Shown here: positions 45,284-56,215 of the stretch, piece by piece
How positions within the stretch are numbered: position 1 is the stretch's first letter
Layout of the letters: every line of letters starts with the position of its first letter
Assembly: GCA_963971305.1 (NCBI GenBank)
Contig: OZ020306.1
Coordinates: 54,720,686-54,784,685 of the forward strand
Source of the DNA: Arcuatula senhousia
Taxonomy: Eukaryota; Mollusca; Bivalvia; Mytilida; Mytilidae
Length of the DNA stretch: 64,000 bases
Direction of reading: 5' to 3'
Made by a program: the position numbers and the translations under genes
Notes under the pieces: model-generated
What the model saw: only the letters and a program-made list of their open reading frames with translations
The model's database searches: none
Told to the model about the DNA's origin: nothing

Positions 45284-45885
45284 CTTTAAATTATGAGTCT
45301 AAATTTTATTAGCAATCTCTTCTGTTCTATAGTCCCCCCAATCTAAATTAGGTTCATACTCATAATTATCCTGAAAACTTATATAAGTTCTTAAAGTACA
45401 ATGTAATAATAAATAAAAAATCATAAAATTTTTTAACAGTCTTTTTAAGCTTTAAAAATATAAATTGTTAATATAAACTTTTATTAAAGCTACAAAAAAT
45501 CCATTAAACAGTGGGATTTTTGCAGAATTTAACAAAAAAATATCTTAAACAATCGTTTGCTTCCCGAGTTGTATTATGCAAACTAGATGCATTCGACCCA
45601 GGTTTAAACTCACTCGGAAGTGCCCGCTCAGGCTCATCAAAAAATATTTTAGGAAATGGATGTAAACAAATGTGGTCTGAAAAGGTATGTCCTGCATATG
45701 GCATTTTTTGCTTACCCTGTTCCCCTTTAAAATGATACCAATAACAAGAGAAAGTGCATGGTTAAGAAATTCCCCAATGACATTGAATTAATCGAGTTTT
45801 CAATTAAATAGGCCCGGTTTATATATAGCACGATAAAAGGAAAACAGTTACGAGTGTGTTGTTATTATTTACACGTTAAACATTT

Positions 45886-45920
45886 CCATAGACCTGTATA
45901 TTAAATATACAGGTCTATGG
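45886..45920. repeat. Perfect 35-bp palindrome
   Basis: Arms CCATAGACCTGTATATT and AATATACAGGTCTATGG are exact complements around one central A. It is in intron 1 of the Cvsi-like gene. Confidence 0.85.
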
Positions 45921-46830
45921 TATTTCTTAATAGCAGAAAGGTTTTACTTGTCAAATAAAGAAGAAATATGAAATTATATTAAATCCAGGGCTTCACATGC
46001 TCTTACTTCAAAATACATTTTTGTTTGTTTTGATATGTTCGGTAAAAATCGGAATGTTGTTCACGAAAGTAAATAAGTGGCCATTGGTATCAAACTTCTT
46101 TCAAAAATCAGCTAAATTTCTAGCCGGTACACGCACATTATTAAACTTTTCGTCTTCATAAAAGCGCGAAAACTCTAATTTTATGATTATGCAACAGTTA
46201 AGTGATTATTTTTACATTGCAATTTTTTTTTCCAAAAACTGCTTTATTATTACTTTAATTGATTCCCCCAATTTCCAGATTTGTTATCATTGAACAGTTC
46301 CATATTTTCTGATATTTGTAAATAATTACTTATGAGATATCATGTCTCTTTAAAACACGTGTTGACTTCCCCACTATACTTTTAATATCAATGTTAAAAT
46401 AACTCAAAATTTCATTTACACTTTTGAACCAGTATGTTTTATTATCAAAGTGAAGATTTTTCGACTAAATATATGCATCACAGATGAGACTATTACAGTC
46501 AGCATTTGTTAGCGAGCTAAAAATTTAATCATGTCAAAGACTAAAAAAGTGGCTGTCTACAAAGCCCCCCATCCCTAACGGCAATATAAGTTGCCCTGCG
46601 GGTACATTCTAATACAAATTTGGCATGTATGGCACTGAACTTTCTCCCATTGTGTTTTAGGGCCCTGTAAAAACACAAAATGAAATAGTGTAATGCGAGA
46701 AATTTGATGCATTTTTTTAAAAAACTTTGCAGATCTAAATATCAGGGACGGTTCTGCAATTTTAAGAAAATAAACAAAAAAGATATGCGTTACATTCACG
46801 AGTCTACATTACTATAACCGGACCCAAAAA

Positions 46831-47022
46831 TCGCAATGGAAGAGGGAGGTTGGGCGCGCCTTAAAACCTGGTTTAACCCACCATTTCTTTTGAAATGCCT
46901 GTACCTAGTCAGGACCATTGCAGTCTTCAATTTTCCGGTATGTATTCCTTGTTTTGTTTCGTCTTATGGACATTTGAGATTGATTTTCCAAGTTCTGTAA
47001 TTTTGTTTTTACCTTTATTCAT
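46831..47022 (+). repeat. SINE-like repeat, best-preserved copy
   Basis: The full block order: TCGCAATGGAAGAGGGAGG, TGGGCGCGCC, AAAACCTGGTTTAACCCACC, TTTTGAAATGCC, AGTCAGGACCATTGCA, TTCCTTGTTTTG, TTGAGATTGAT, and TTTTTACCTTTATT at the end. Confidence 0.7.
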
Positions 47023-47698
47023 GACTTAATCTTTAATCTGTAGGTTATTCCTGCGAACAAAGATTTCTCAAATTTTGATAACCATCAGTTAACCTTTGAA
47101 GTATACACAAATGATTCTGATCTATATCTGTTGCGAGTAATACCCGAAATTTTCAGAATTTTAATGCAAAGGGACTATTGTGGATGAATACATAGATATT
47201 TATTTCACATAGTGCTTCTCATTTCTGGACAAAAATCATACAGTGAGATGAACTATTCAGGCAACCCATTGATTTCGCCTCCCTCATATCTTATTCTTTT
47301 GCCAAGTCAAAGGTCTTTTAAATAATATAGGTGTAACTACTTTCGACATTAAGCGAGGAATTCCGTTCAAATCCGGTGCTAAGGACCGTGAGTGAGTAAG
47401 TTGGTATTTGACACCCGTGCATCGCTATAAAGGTTATTTACAGGCGATGAGCATGAAAGGATAATAAAATGAACATGAAATGATGATGATCAGTCACAAA
47501 CATTCACAGTGTCATTTTAGCTTTGCACTATGTTTTTATTTGGATGAAAAACAGCAGTACAATCGATGTTCTCCAGCTCATGTGTTTTGCTATGTTAAAA
47601 TTGACTTGCTAGCTTGAAGATAAATTGAGTTACGTTACATCAAGAATGCTGAAATATTTTTTTTCAATCATTGATTTGATAAATAAAATTTTTCTTAC

Positions 47699-47735
47699 CG
47701 GCAAATAGGGCAACACAGACAATCAAAACCTTCAT
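47699..47735 (-). CDS. 12-cysteine protease inhibitor (Cvsi-like), exon 1: signal peptide
   Basis: Starts at ATG 47735-47733 and runs 37 bases to the donor GTAAGA at 47698. It encodes MKVLIVCVALFA, the core of a signal peptide that exon 2 completes; cleavage is likely after ...VVLS. The first residues are almost identical to the + strand gene at 63877. Intron 1 is about 3.8 kb and intron 2 about 1.55 kb, both filled with repeats. Exon 1 is far too short to call alone; it is supported by phase, the TATA element upstream and the paralogue. Confidence 0.78.
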
Positions 47736-47788
47736 TGTATAATAAGTGTTCGTAAGATAATTCTCTAGTGATAAGAAATCGAATCAGA

Positions 47789-47797
47789 TTTATATAC
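47789..47797 (-). promoter_or_regulatory. TATA box of the Cvsi-like gene
   Basis: GTATATAAA on the minus strand about 55-60 bases before the ATG. The + strand paralogue has TATATAAA at nearly the same distance, which supports both. Confidence 0.6.
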
Positions 47798-48617
47798 TGC
47801 ATTGCATGGGAATGGAACATTTGGAAGTTACACGAATCCAAAGAAAATGTGACACATTGCACTGGTTATCTCAATTTTCATGCGCTGTGAAATTCTATTA
47901 TAAGAAAATCTTAGTCATGAGAGTAATTCACATTTTTCAAAAAGAGAGAACAAAGAGCTTAGTATGAACATATCCGCTCTAAATTCAAGTTTCAATAGTT
48001 GCTTTTTTGTGTGTGAAGGGTTTGATACTTCATATTTGCTATTTTTCCTTATGATAAGTGATAGAATAAAATGAGATCTAAGTGAATCTGGTTACATTAT
48101 TTTGTTTCCCAATAAGAGATTTTAATTTGGATGGTTATCTAACTACACAATTAGTTAAGACGTGTTCTCGGACTAACATTTTTTTTGGACATTTAGGACA
48201 AATTTTGTTCTTTGAAAATACTTTCCAAATTATTGATAAATTCAATTGCTTTCTACATAGTCTATAAACCTTCTTAATAATTTTATCCAAAAAAAAATTC
48301 ACAATGTTTGGCTTAGTGTTGTTTTGAAAAGTCTGAAAGTGACTGTATACCTGTTAAAAAAGATATTCTAAAGGCATATTGTCTACGAAAGTATTTTTTT
48401 TCGTCCCAAATTTTTGTGTCATGCAGACCGAAATGTAGTAAAAGTTATTTGATACACATTTATTTCCAAATTAGCCTTAAACTTGTTTTTGTTGTTGCTC
48501 AAAATGATGTGACCATGTTGTTTGATTATTTGTATACCATCGTGACGACAGATGCAGTTTAGTGGTTTCAATATGGTCATCAATCGGGATCTCGGATGTT
48601 TTGTTCCCTAAAACTTT

Positions 48618-48725
48618 GATGATGACAAATTACACAAATTCAATTTCACCCCTAGTAAGTTGGATTCATGACGATCAGGAAAGTCCAGTGAAGGATTCAC
48701 GTAAAGTTGTATTTGGTAAGAGGAT
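48618..48725 (+). pseudogene. Exon-like fragment, inverted partner of 53565-53770
   Basis: The + strand frame reads SPLVSWIHDDQESPVKDSRK then VVFGKR, nearly identical to the minus-strand segment near 53.7 kb (WIHDDQESPVKDSRKNVFG). I do not recognise the protein. Compared with the partner, about 43 bases after the VFG codons are reduced to GTAAG, and a second stretch is lost between two GTTTTG repeats. No start codon context or promoter. It could be a decayed exon or part of an unclassified element. Confidence 0.45.
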
Positions 48726-49145
48726 TCAGTTTTGTCGGGTAATAGAAAAAAGTAAACAACTTTGTTTTGTTGCAAAATTAATGCCTTTCGAATAGTAATT
48801 GATTTTTTAATTTTGACACTTTATTTGTTACACATATAACTAAAAAGTCGTAAAAGTATATATCAAACTGTTGTGAAATAAAGATATAATTCACGAAAAT
48901 AATGTACAGGACGAAAACTATTTCATCAAATAGATGTGTTTTTATTTGCATAAAGTGTCTTTATTTTTCACCAAAGCAAGAATATCATATGTACTAAAAA
49001 CTATGTACTATCGAAAACAATATGTATACCTTGAAAAGGAGATATAAAAATTGGTGGATAATGATCTGGTAATAAGAGGATTATGTTTTGGTAATGTGTG
49101 GAGTTCGGTTTAGTTTCGTTAAAAAAATGAATTCATAGACGATAT

Positions 49146-49450
49146 TGAGATGTGGAATAAGTGTACGCGACACAACAAACATAAACAAACATCAATTCAA
49201 AAAAATCACAACGGAAAACAGCAAGCTCTTCAACATGACCATAGGTCACTTCTTACCGTCTTGCATTGGCCCAAGATTTATAATACAATACAAAAGTTTC
49301 AAAACCAATCCCTAAATTATAAACGAAAGACCCAATTCTTGACATAAAACAGTTAACACAGAATGACAAGGACAAACAAAGGCTTTGGCAAAGTTTCCTG
49401 GCTTAGGACAGGCACATATAAAATGTGGAGGGGTTAAACTAGTTTTTTGG
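49146..49450 (+). repeat. GTACGCGAC-family repeat copy
   Basis: GAGATGTGGAATAAGTGTAC, CACAACGGAAAACAGCAAGC, GCATTGGCCCAAGA, AAACGAAAGACCC, AAGTTTCCTGGCTTAGGACA and AATGTGGAGGGGTTAAACTA in order; a full-length copy of about 305 bp. Confidence 0.65.
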
Positions 49451-49943
49451 ATCCTTCCCCCTATTGATAAGCTTGCACAAAGCATACATATAAAACACAC
49501 TGTAAAACTCAATCGACAAAAGTTCAATTCAACAAGAGAGAACCTAAGACAAAATACTGTACGAAAACAACAAGACAAGGAGGAACTCTCTTGAGAACAC
49601 TCGAAGTTACTGACAACTAGCTAAGAAACATTTATCGTTTGATGTAAAAGAATCAAATACATCAGTTCTAAATCCGACACCCCACGTCAAAACAATGAAT
49701 GATTTAGAGTTGTATCACCACACAGAACCGACATACTTGTTCGCTGTGGTGCTTATAAATAATACAGTGGATACAAAGTGAAAATTTAACGTTTTAAAGT
49801 TACTAATAAGCTATCAATATTTCTGCCAAAACATACCAAATGCAAAGATTTTACTAAAACATTGAATTCGTATCCTTTTTTCAAAAGGTTTTTAAGCCAG
49901 TTTTTAATTTCCATAAGGTTGTTTTTGATTTTTTTTGCTTTAT

Positions 49944-50990
49944 AAACTACATTGCTATAAATATTCCTTTAACAATCAGAAATCTACGTGTACAATCAAA
50001 TTTTTCGATGAGATGTCCATATTTATGTGCAAATTTTGTAAAAGATTTGACTAATTTGTGGTAACGGTAACCTTGTTTTAGCAATTTTTCTGTAATAAAA
50101 CGTTTTTATCATTAAAATCAGACACATCACTGCAAATGCGAGCATACCTGACTAATTGTGAATTGTATACCCCGTAAGCTGGAGTTAATGGTACGTCTCC
50201 TTCAAGAAACGGAAAATTACTTATTGGGAATGAAAAGTCATCCCGTTTATCATATACTTTAGTGTGTAATCTACCATTGATAATGCTTAAGTCCAAATCT
50301 AGAAATGGACATCTACTGTCGGTCGAGTTTGCTTTATTTAGGGTTAATTCTTTAGGATATATATCATTTATTAAATTTGAGAATGTGGGGTTGTTTAGAG
50401 CAAGTATGTCATCTAAGTACCTATATGTATTGTTAAAAGTTTCGATAAGGTGGTTTTTGTTCGGGTCTTTTTGTAGCTTGGCCATAAACTGTGATTCGTA
50501 ACAATATAAAAAAAGATCAGCTATGAGTGGAGCACAATTGGTTCCCATTGGAATACCAATGACTTGGCGATATATTTGTTTACCGAACCGGATGTAAATA
50601 TTATCTAAAAGAAAGTTTAATGCAGTAATAACTTCTATGTCGGTCCAAATAACATAACCTTTGTGGGTTTCGTTACTAAAAAACGATTTACTAAATACTT
50701 GTGACACTTTAGAACAGATGTAGTCACTTTTAGATTTGTCAAAGCACCATTTAATTAAATATTCAAATTTCTTATTGATAAGATTGTGAGGTAGATTAGT
50801 ATATAAAGTGGAAAAGTCATAGGTGTCTACGGATTGAAAAGTATTTTCAAATGCCCGAAGATTGTCTAAAACATCAAGAGAATTTTTAACATTCCAAAAA
50901 TGATTTATTCCACTATTTTCGAAAATTTTATCACAGTATCGGATGATAAATTCTTTCATTGTAGTTAAAGCAAGAGACAAGACTTAAGAA
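49944..50990 (-). pseudogene. Degenerate reverse transcriptase, probably Penelope-like
   Basis: About 300 open codons (50078-50980) with the RT core: YDFSTLYTNLPH (motif A), IPMGTNCAPLIADLFLYC (motif B), YRYLDDIL (motif C, catalytic DD present), then FLDLDL and PAYGVYNSQLVRYAR. That order and the F-S-T-L-Y-T-N-L-P motif are typical of Penelope-like or related RTs. The frame breaks after QKNC at an A run near 50085; similarity continues in another frame to about 49944 (KSFTKFAHKYGHLIEKFD region). The N-terminus is cut at about 50990 by a stop, and no GIY-YIG endonuclease domain is seen. A dead, truncated copy. Confidence 0.68.
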
Positions 50991-51975
50991 ATATTGGTTA
51001 AGGAACATTTACTTGATGCAGAGATAAAACGGGATTTATATGGGTTCATATATATAAATATCTGATCTGTGTGCAAACGCGGTTTTATAAAAGAAAATGT
51101 GGTTTTATTCGACGAATGTCGACAAATCACCACATCATGCACATATAAAAACGATAAGAATCAACTTAATGTAAGGTAACAAAAAATGAATAATACTAGG
51201 CCAATCAAAGACTCCTTAAAAATGAAAGTTTATCACTATTATGCGTATTGATTGCCTTGAAAATCAAGTATCTTTTAAATTTTTGTAAACTTGAAATCGT
51301 TTAATCGTCAAACGTCTTCTTTTGTTTGTTCAAATGAAACACCAGAAAAACACGCACCATCGGGATCTAATAAAGTAGTTGATTCTACATGAGCGCTTTT
51401 AACGGTTTATCGGTTGCCCTTGATGTGCTGGTCAACTCGTCCAATTGAAAGAAAGTTGGTTTTGAAATAATAATATTTTGTGTTTCAAGTAAACCAGTTT
51501 TTGTGCAAAAGCTTCCGTATAATTGAAAGAAACCCAAAGCTACTACTGAAGCATATGCATACAAAGTTCCATCAACCAAGCACTTATATGCTACTTGAGA
51601 CTCATAAAACTTTAACATTTGTAACATTGAGAGTTATTGCCGCCGCTATCGTCGCCGCAGCCGCTGGTAGAGTAATAAGCTCTGGTTCGCAAGCACGAAA
51701 AAAATACAGAAAAATATCCCGTTTTATTAAACCAGTTTTAACGAAATACATTAATGAAATATTTATTTTGTCTGTATGCAAGAATATGAGGGAGATCCAC
51801 AATTGATGCACAATATTTCCCTAACAACAACTCAAAATGAGAAAGAGAGAAAACATGTTAATGGCCCGGAATAAATAATAAATATATTAAGAATCATATG
51901 TGGGGTCAAAAGGTCACCAGGCAATAGAACGTTGCCGGGCAATAGAATACCGGTACTTTGTATTTTTGATTTTTA

Positions 51976-52440
51976 TGACCCGCGACCACATATGTGGATC
52001 GGCCATATAGTTTTACCCTTGTTCGTCCGTACGTACGTACATCCGTAACACTTTGGTTAAGTTCCATTTCTCGGATACTAGATGTTTGAGATTAATGATG
52101 TTTCACCACTAGATTGGTCTTGGGTAGGTCTACACCACCCACTAGAAATAAGGTCACTGTGACCTATATTTTACGCATGAATTACTTTGGTTAAGTTCTT
52201 GGTGAAGTTCCATTACTCGGATACTAGATGTTGGGGGTCAATGATATTTCACCACTAAATGGGTCATGGGTAGGAGTACACCACCCACTAGAAATAAGGT
52301 CACTGTGACCTATATTTTACGCATAAACGACTTTGGTTTAGTTCTTGGTTAAAGACCATAACCCAGGTTATACACATTAGGGGTCAATGATATTTCAAGA
52401 TCGGGTGGGCCATCATGTGGCTCATAGACACATTTTCTAG
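51976..52440. repeat. Tandem-unit repeat with GTCCGTACG start
   Basis: Starts ATGACCCGCGACCACATATG, then TTTTACCCTTGTTCGTCCGT. About three units follow with TTGGTTAAGTTC, CGGATACTAGATG, TTTCACCACTA and AATAAGGTCACTGTGACCTA. The layout resembles the 7560 and 55646 repeats. The block GGTCACTGTGACC is an inverted-repeat hormone-receptor-like palindrome by chance or design. Confidence 0.6.
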
Positions 52441-52775
52441 TTTAATAGAATTTTCTATTTCATATTTAGTTTCAATATTACATGTATGCGGCATTCGTTG
52501 TAAAATCGGAAATAATAACCCTTTTCATATATTGTTCACCCCGACTCTTTTTTGGCCGCTTATGCACCTGCATCTCTAATCCAAGATACCGCCCCCCTCC
52601 TCATCTTAAATATTTTTAAAAGTAACTACAGACCTTAACCGACAATGATATATTATATATGAATGTGTTATGATTTATGTACATCTGAATTTGACCTATT
52701 TATCTTCAACTGTATATTTTTTTTTCTTCATCTCTGTATATTTTTGGTTTTAATGTGTACAAATTCATTAGAAAA

Positions 52776-53260
52776 AAACCAACAAGAAGCTCCCAGGAGC
52801 CTGCATCGCTCTCCTCGTCCTTAGGCTATAGGTGTCGCTTCTATGAGCTATAATAACCCTTTAAAGGGTCATCGTAGAACTTCCACCCACTAAAGAATAT
52901 GTTTTAATTATCGGCAATACTCTTCATTCTGTAGTGCAAAACATGACAAAAACGGTATTTTTGACCTTTGAAGAGCCTCAACCCCTATAATTAAGCTCCG
53001 ACCCAATTAAGCCTTTCGGGGAGTTCAATAAGCAAAAAAAGCAAGCAACAGTTTCTATATCTGCATAATTAGTTTTTGATAGGGCAAAAACATGGGAAAA
53101 TATATGTTTGACATTTAAAGGGCCATAACCTCTACAGGTGTCAAAATTGAAACAAAAGTCATCTGAAATCTTTGGTCCAAATGGAGACTTTTGAAGAATT
53201 CAATGACCTGAAGGTTAAAGCAAACAACAGGTTTCCTCTATTCGCAACAGTTTTCATTCA
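52776..53260. repeat. Inverted relative of the 27875-29480 repeat
   Basis: Begins ACAAGAAGCTCCCAGGAGCC (the reverse of the right edge near 29465) and carries GCAAGCAACAG, AAAAAACATGGG-like and AAGGGCCATAACC blocks in reverse order; about three units remain. Confidence 0.55.
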
Positions 53261-53564
53261 ATAGGTTTAAATTAGGATTTTAGTATGTTGTTTTTATTTA
53301 CTGCAATTTTAAATCACCCAGGCTGAGTTAGAAAATTTGAAACAAATATGAAAACAAAATGATAAAAGATTAAAGTAGAAATCTTCAAGTACAAAAATAT
53401 GGAATTTACGTCGGATATCTTGTGAAATTCAATGGTAAAAGACCTTTTAAACTGAATCTTTTATCTTAATAAATGACCCTAAATGAATGGCAGCAAATTT
53501 TGTCAAAAATGCAACTTCTAAATAAGTAATCTTATGCAATTCACCATACAAATGTATGATATAA

Positions 53565-53880
53565 CCCGACAAAACAGTACTCGCAACTTACTGAAACCGA
53601 AGTCTATATATGACCAAAACTGAATCCTCTGAAAACAATATCAATCGAAAAAGGAACGAATTTAACCCACCAAATACATTTTTACGTGAATCCTTCACTG
53701 GACTTTCCTGATCGTCGTGAATCCACCTTCCTAGGGGTGAATTTGAACTATCTAAATCATCTTCATTACTCAAATAACAACTATTAGAAACAGGAAGTAG
53801 ATAACCGACTGACCTGGCATGGGGAGGCACGATACGCTTATGGATAATTGTTTCTTCAGGTTGTTCCCCAGGGGAATATA
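53565..53880 (-). pseudogene. Exon-like coding segment of unknown protein
   Basis: On the minus strand an open frame reads PEETIIHKRIVPPHARSVGY, then SNSCYLSNEDDLDSSNSPLG and RWIHDDQESPVKDSRKNVFG, ending at a possible donor GTGGGT (about 53680). Codon-like polar composition and near-identity with the 48.6-kb segment suggest real coding ancestry. I do not recognise the family. A downstream TTTTCAG (about 53632) would be a fitting acceptor for a 43-base intron, which is very short. It could equally be a fragment of an uncharacterised mobile element. Confidence 0.4.
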
Positions 53881-53943
53881 TGACACAAAAATGACATAAA
53901 ACACACAATACGTTTTCTTAACATTCCGCGGGCAAAAAAAATC

Positions 53944-54485
53944 CCATTGCTAAAGTTCCTCTGGGAAACATTACAAGAAAACTCAAGTTAAACATAAAGG
54001 TTCCTTTGGGGAACACTACAAGAAATGGTAATTTAAACATTGATAAAGTTCATCTGGGGAACACTACAAGAAACGTTAATTTGAACATTGATAAAAATCC
54101 TCTAGGGAACACTACAAGAAATGGTAATTTAAACATTGCTAAAGTTCCTCTGGGGAACATTACAAGAAAACTCAAGTTAAACATAAAAGTTCCTCTGGGG
54201 AACACTACAAGAAATGGTAATTTAAACAATGATAAAGTTCATCTGGGGAACTCAAGAAAACTAAAGTTAAACATAAAGTTCCTCTGGGGAACACTACAAG
54301 AAATGGTAATTTAAACAGTGATAAAAAAGTTCCTCTGGGGAACATTACAAGAAAACTCAAGTTAAACAAGTTCCTCTTGGGAACACTACAGGAATTGAAA
54401 CATTGCTAAAGTTCCTCTGGGGAACATTACTAGAAAACTCAAGTTAAACAAAGTTCCTCTGGGGAACACGACAAGAAATGAATAA
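53944..54485. repeat. 45-48-bp minisatellite, about 11 units
   Basis: Two alternating unit types share AAAGTTCCTCTGGGGAACA: one continues TTACAAGAAAACTCAAGTTA and the other CTACAAGAAATGGTAATTTA. The first part of the array is open in one + strand frame because several units are 48 bp. The inner palindrome-like TTCCTCTGGGGAA could form small hairpins. Confidence 0.8.
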
Positions 54486-55170
54486 TGGAACTACTTTTCT
54501 CAATGTGCCTTTAAAAATATCAATGCGCTGTTCCCCCAAGGAACAAACGATACATCAACCGACTTCAGGTAAAGGCAAACAACTCTCGATCTGACGTTAT
54601 CATCGTGCCTTCCTCTTCGAAACAGACCTGTTGTGGTTTGTATCCTAGCATATGTTGTTTAATATCTTTATTAAGCACAGTTATACCCCTATGATAATTA
54701 GTCATTCATTCGAGATAGAGCTTATAAGATTTGCTGAAAATAAAAGTATGTGTAAACAATAGATATTATTTTCATATTATTGGTTTACTTAAACTTCCTA
54801 ATTTTTGCGAAATATTAATTTCTGTACTATATTTATGCAATAAATAATCCAATTGCAAAGCACTATTTAAAATGTTGGATTTTAAAAATTGTGTGAAAAA
54901 GTACATTTAAACTTAAATTAATTAAAGAAGAATGTCCACAAACTTATATAAGGGTGTTGGTAGGATCAAAGAAACTCTTACGAGAATAACATGAATAATG
55001 ACTGAAGAAATCAACCAGTGCACTTCATTTGAGCCAATTGACATTTCAATTGCGGGAGAAAAAAAGTTTCATTTGAGCGAGTTATTTTACAGATAAAATG
55101 TTTAATGGCAAAAAGGAAGAATAAACTATGAACAGATCATAAAAATAAAATAGAATATAATGTTCCTATA
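54486..55170. other. AT-rich stretch, nothing recognised
   Basis: No exon, element ends or repeat units identified. Confidence 0.4.
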
Positions 55171-55385
55171 ATAAAGGTAATAACATTACAAAACTACCGA
55201 ACTTGAATGATCAATCTCATAGTCCAGAGAAAATGTCAAAAACGAATCAGTCATACCGGAGAATTTGTGGATCGCATTGGTACTGACTTCACTGTCTTGG
55301 TACAGGCATTTCAAACAAAATGGCGGGTTAAACCAGGTCTTATGGCGCCAAACTTCCCTCTTCCATTGCGATCTTAGGATCCAGT
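55171..55385 (-). repeat. SINE-like repeat copy, inverted
   Basis: Reverse-strand blocks: ATAAAGGTAATAACATTACA, ACCGAACTTGAATGATCAAT, ATCGCATTGGTACTGACTTC, GGCATTTCAAACAAAATGGC, TTAAACCAGGT, TTATGGCGCC and TTCCATTGCGATCTTAGG. Confidence 0.68.
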
Positions 55386-55645
55386 AATGACCATTGAACA
55401 CAACATAGTTGTGAGACACAAGAAGGATATTGAAAGTATAACCAAAGGAGTAAAATGAAATGACGAAAATAAGGAAATTGTAAGGTAAAATCTAAAGGCA
55501 AATTAAAACTAAAGGAAAATAGTACCCCCTTGTTTCCTCCGCATACCTTATTCAAATCAATTTGGTACCCATGTCGTGTAGTACACATTTATTTAAATGT
55601 GTCATGATATTCAATCATTCAATTTAATTACTCAATAATATTTAG

Positions 55646-56215
55646 GGCCCCACATCGAAGATGCGGACGCCCTATAGTTTTCACTTGGCCGTCTGTCCGT
55701 TTTTCTGTCCGTCAACAATTCTTATGAACACTAAAACTCAAAAACTATTAACACCACAGTTCTGAAATTTTGTACAGCTACTTAGTAGCATGTCATAATT
55801 TGTATATTAAAATTTCATGCAAAAATGTGAAATATTTTTGGAAAAAAACTTGATTTTTTATCGAAAATCACAGATTTTGAGAATTGGACTTTGTGAACAC
55901 TAAAACTCAAAAACCGTTAAAAATACAGTTCTGAAACTTTGTACAGCTGCTAAGTAGCATGTCGTGATTTGCATATTAAAATTTCGTGCAAATCTGTAAA
56001 ATATTTTTGAAAAAACTTCATTTTTTATCGAATATCACAGATTTTGAGAATTGGACTTTGAGAACGCTAAAACTCAAAGGCTATTAACAAAACAGCTCTG
56101 AGGTTTCATACACATTCCATGGAACATGCCTTAGTGGCTATAATCAAATTTCGTATGGTTTTGAAAACACTTAGATTTTATGCCGCGGGGCACTTTCCGA
56201 CTTTGTCAGTATTCT
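55646..56215. repeat. Tandem-unit repeat with GGGCCCCACATCG start
   Basis: Starts TTAGGGCCCCACATCGAAGA with GCGGACGCCCTATAG and a GTCTGTCCGTTTTTCTGTCC run. About three units follow, each with GAACACTAAAACTCAAAAAC, TTCTGAAATTTTGTACAGCT and AAATCACAGATTTTGAGAAT. Ends at GCCGCGGGGCACTTTCCG. Confidence 0.6.

Larger units (their letters stand above)
47801..49943. other. Upstream of the Cvsi-like gene: repeats and one exon-like segment
   Basis: Apart from the exon-like segment at 48618-48725 and a GTACGCGAC-family copy (49146-49450), AT-rich with no recognised gene. A promoter-proximal stretch up to about 48000 probably belongs to the inhibitor gene, but no specific factor site stands out. Confidence 0.4.
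50991..53564. other. Repeat-rich stretch without genes
   Basis: Holds the element at 51976-52440 and the inverted tandem-repeat relative at 52776-53260. Open frames here (for example 51480-51806) lack recognisable domains, splice partners or homologues known to me. Confidence 0.45.

Noticed and set aside
52120..52310. GGTCACTGTGACC as nuclear-receptor response elements
   Set aside because: It repeats only as part of the tandem units of that element and no gene is close enough to argue for regulation.
54006..54314. GNTTRN repeat protein
   Set aside because: Open only because several minisatellite units are 48 bp; the frame breaks as soon as units of other lengths occur.
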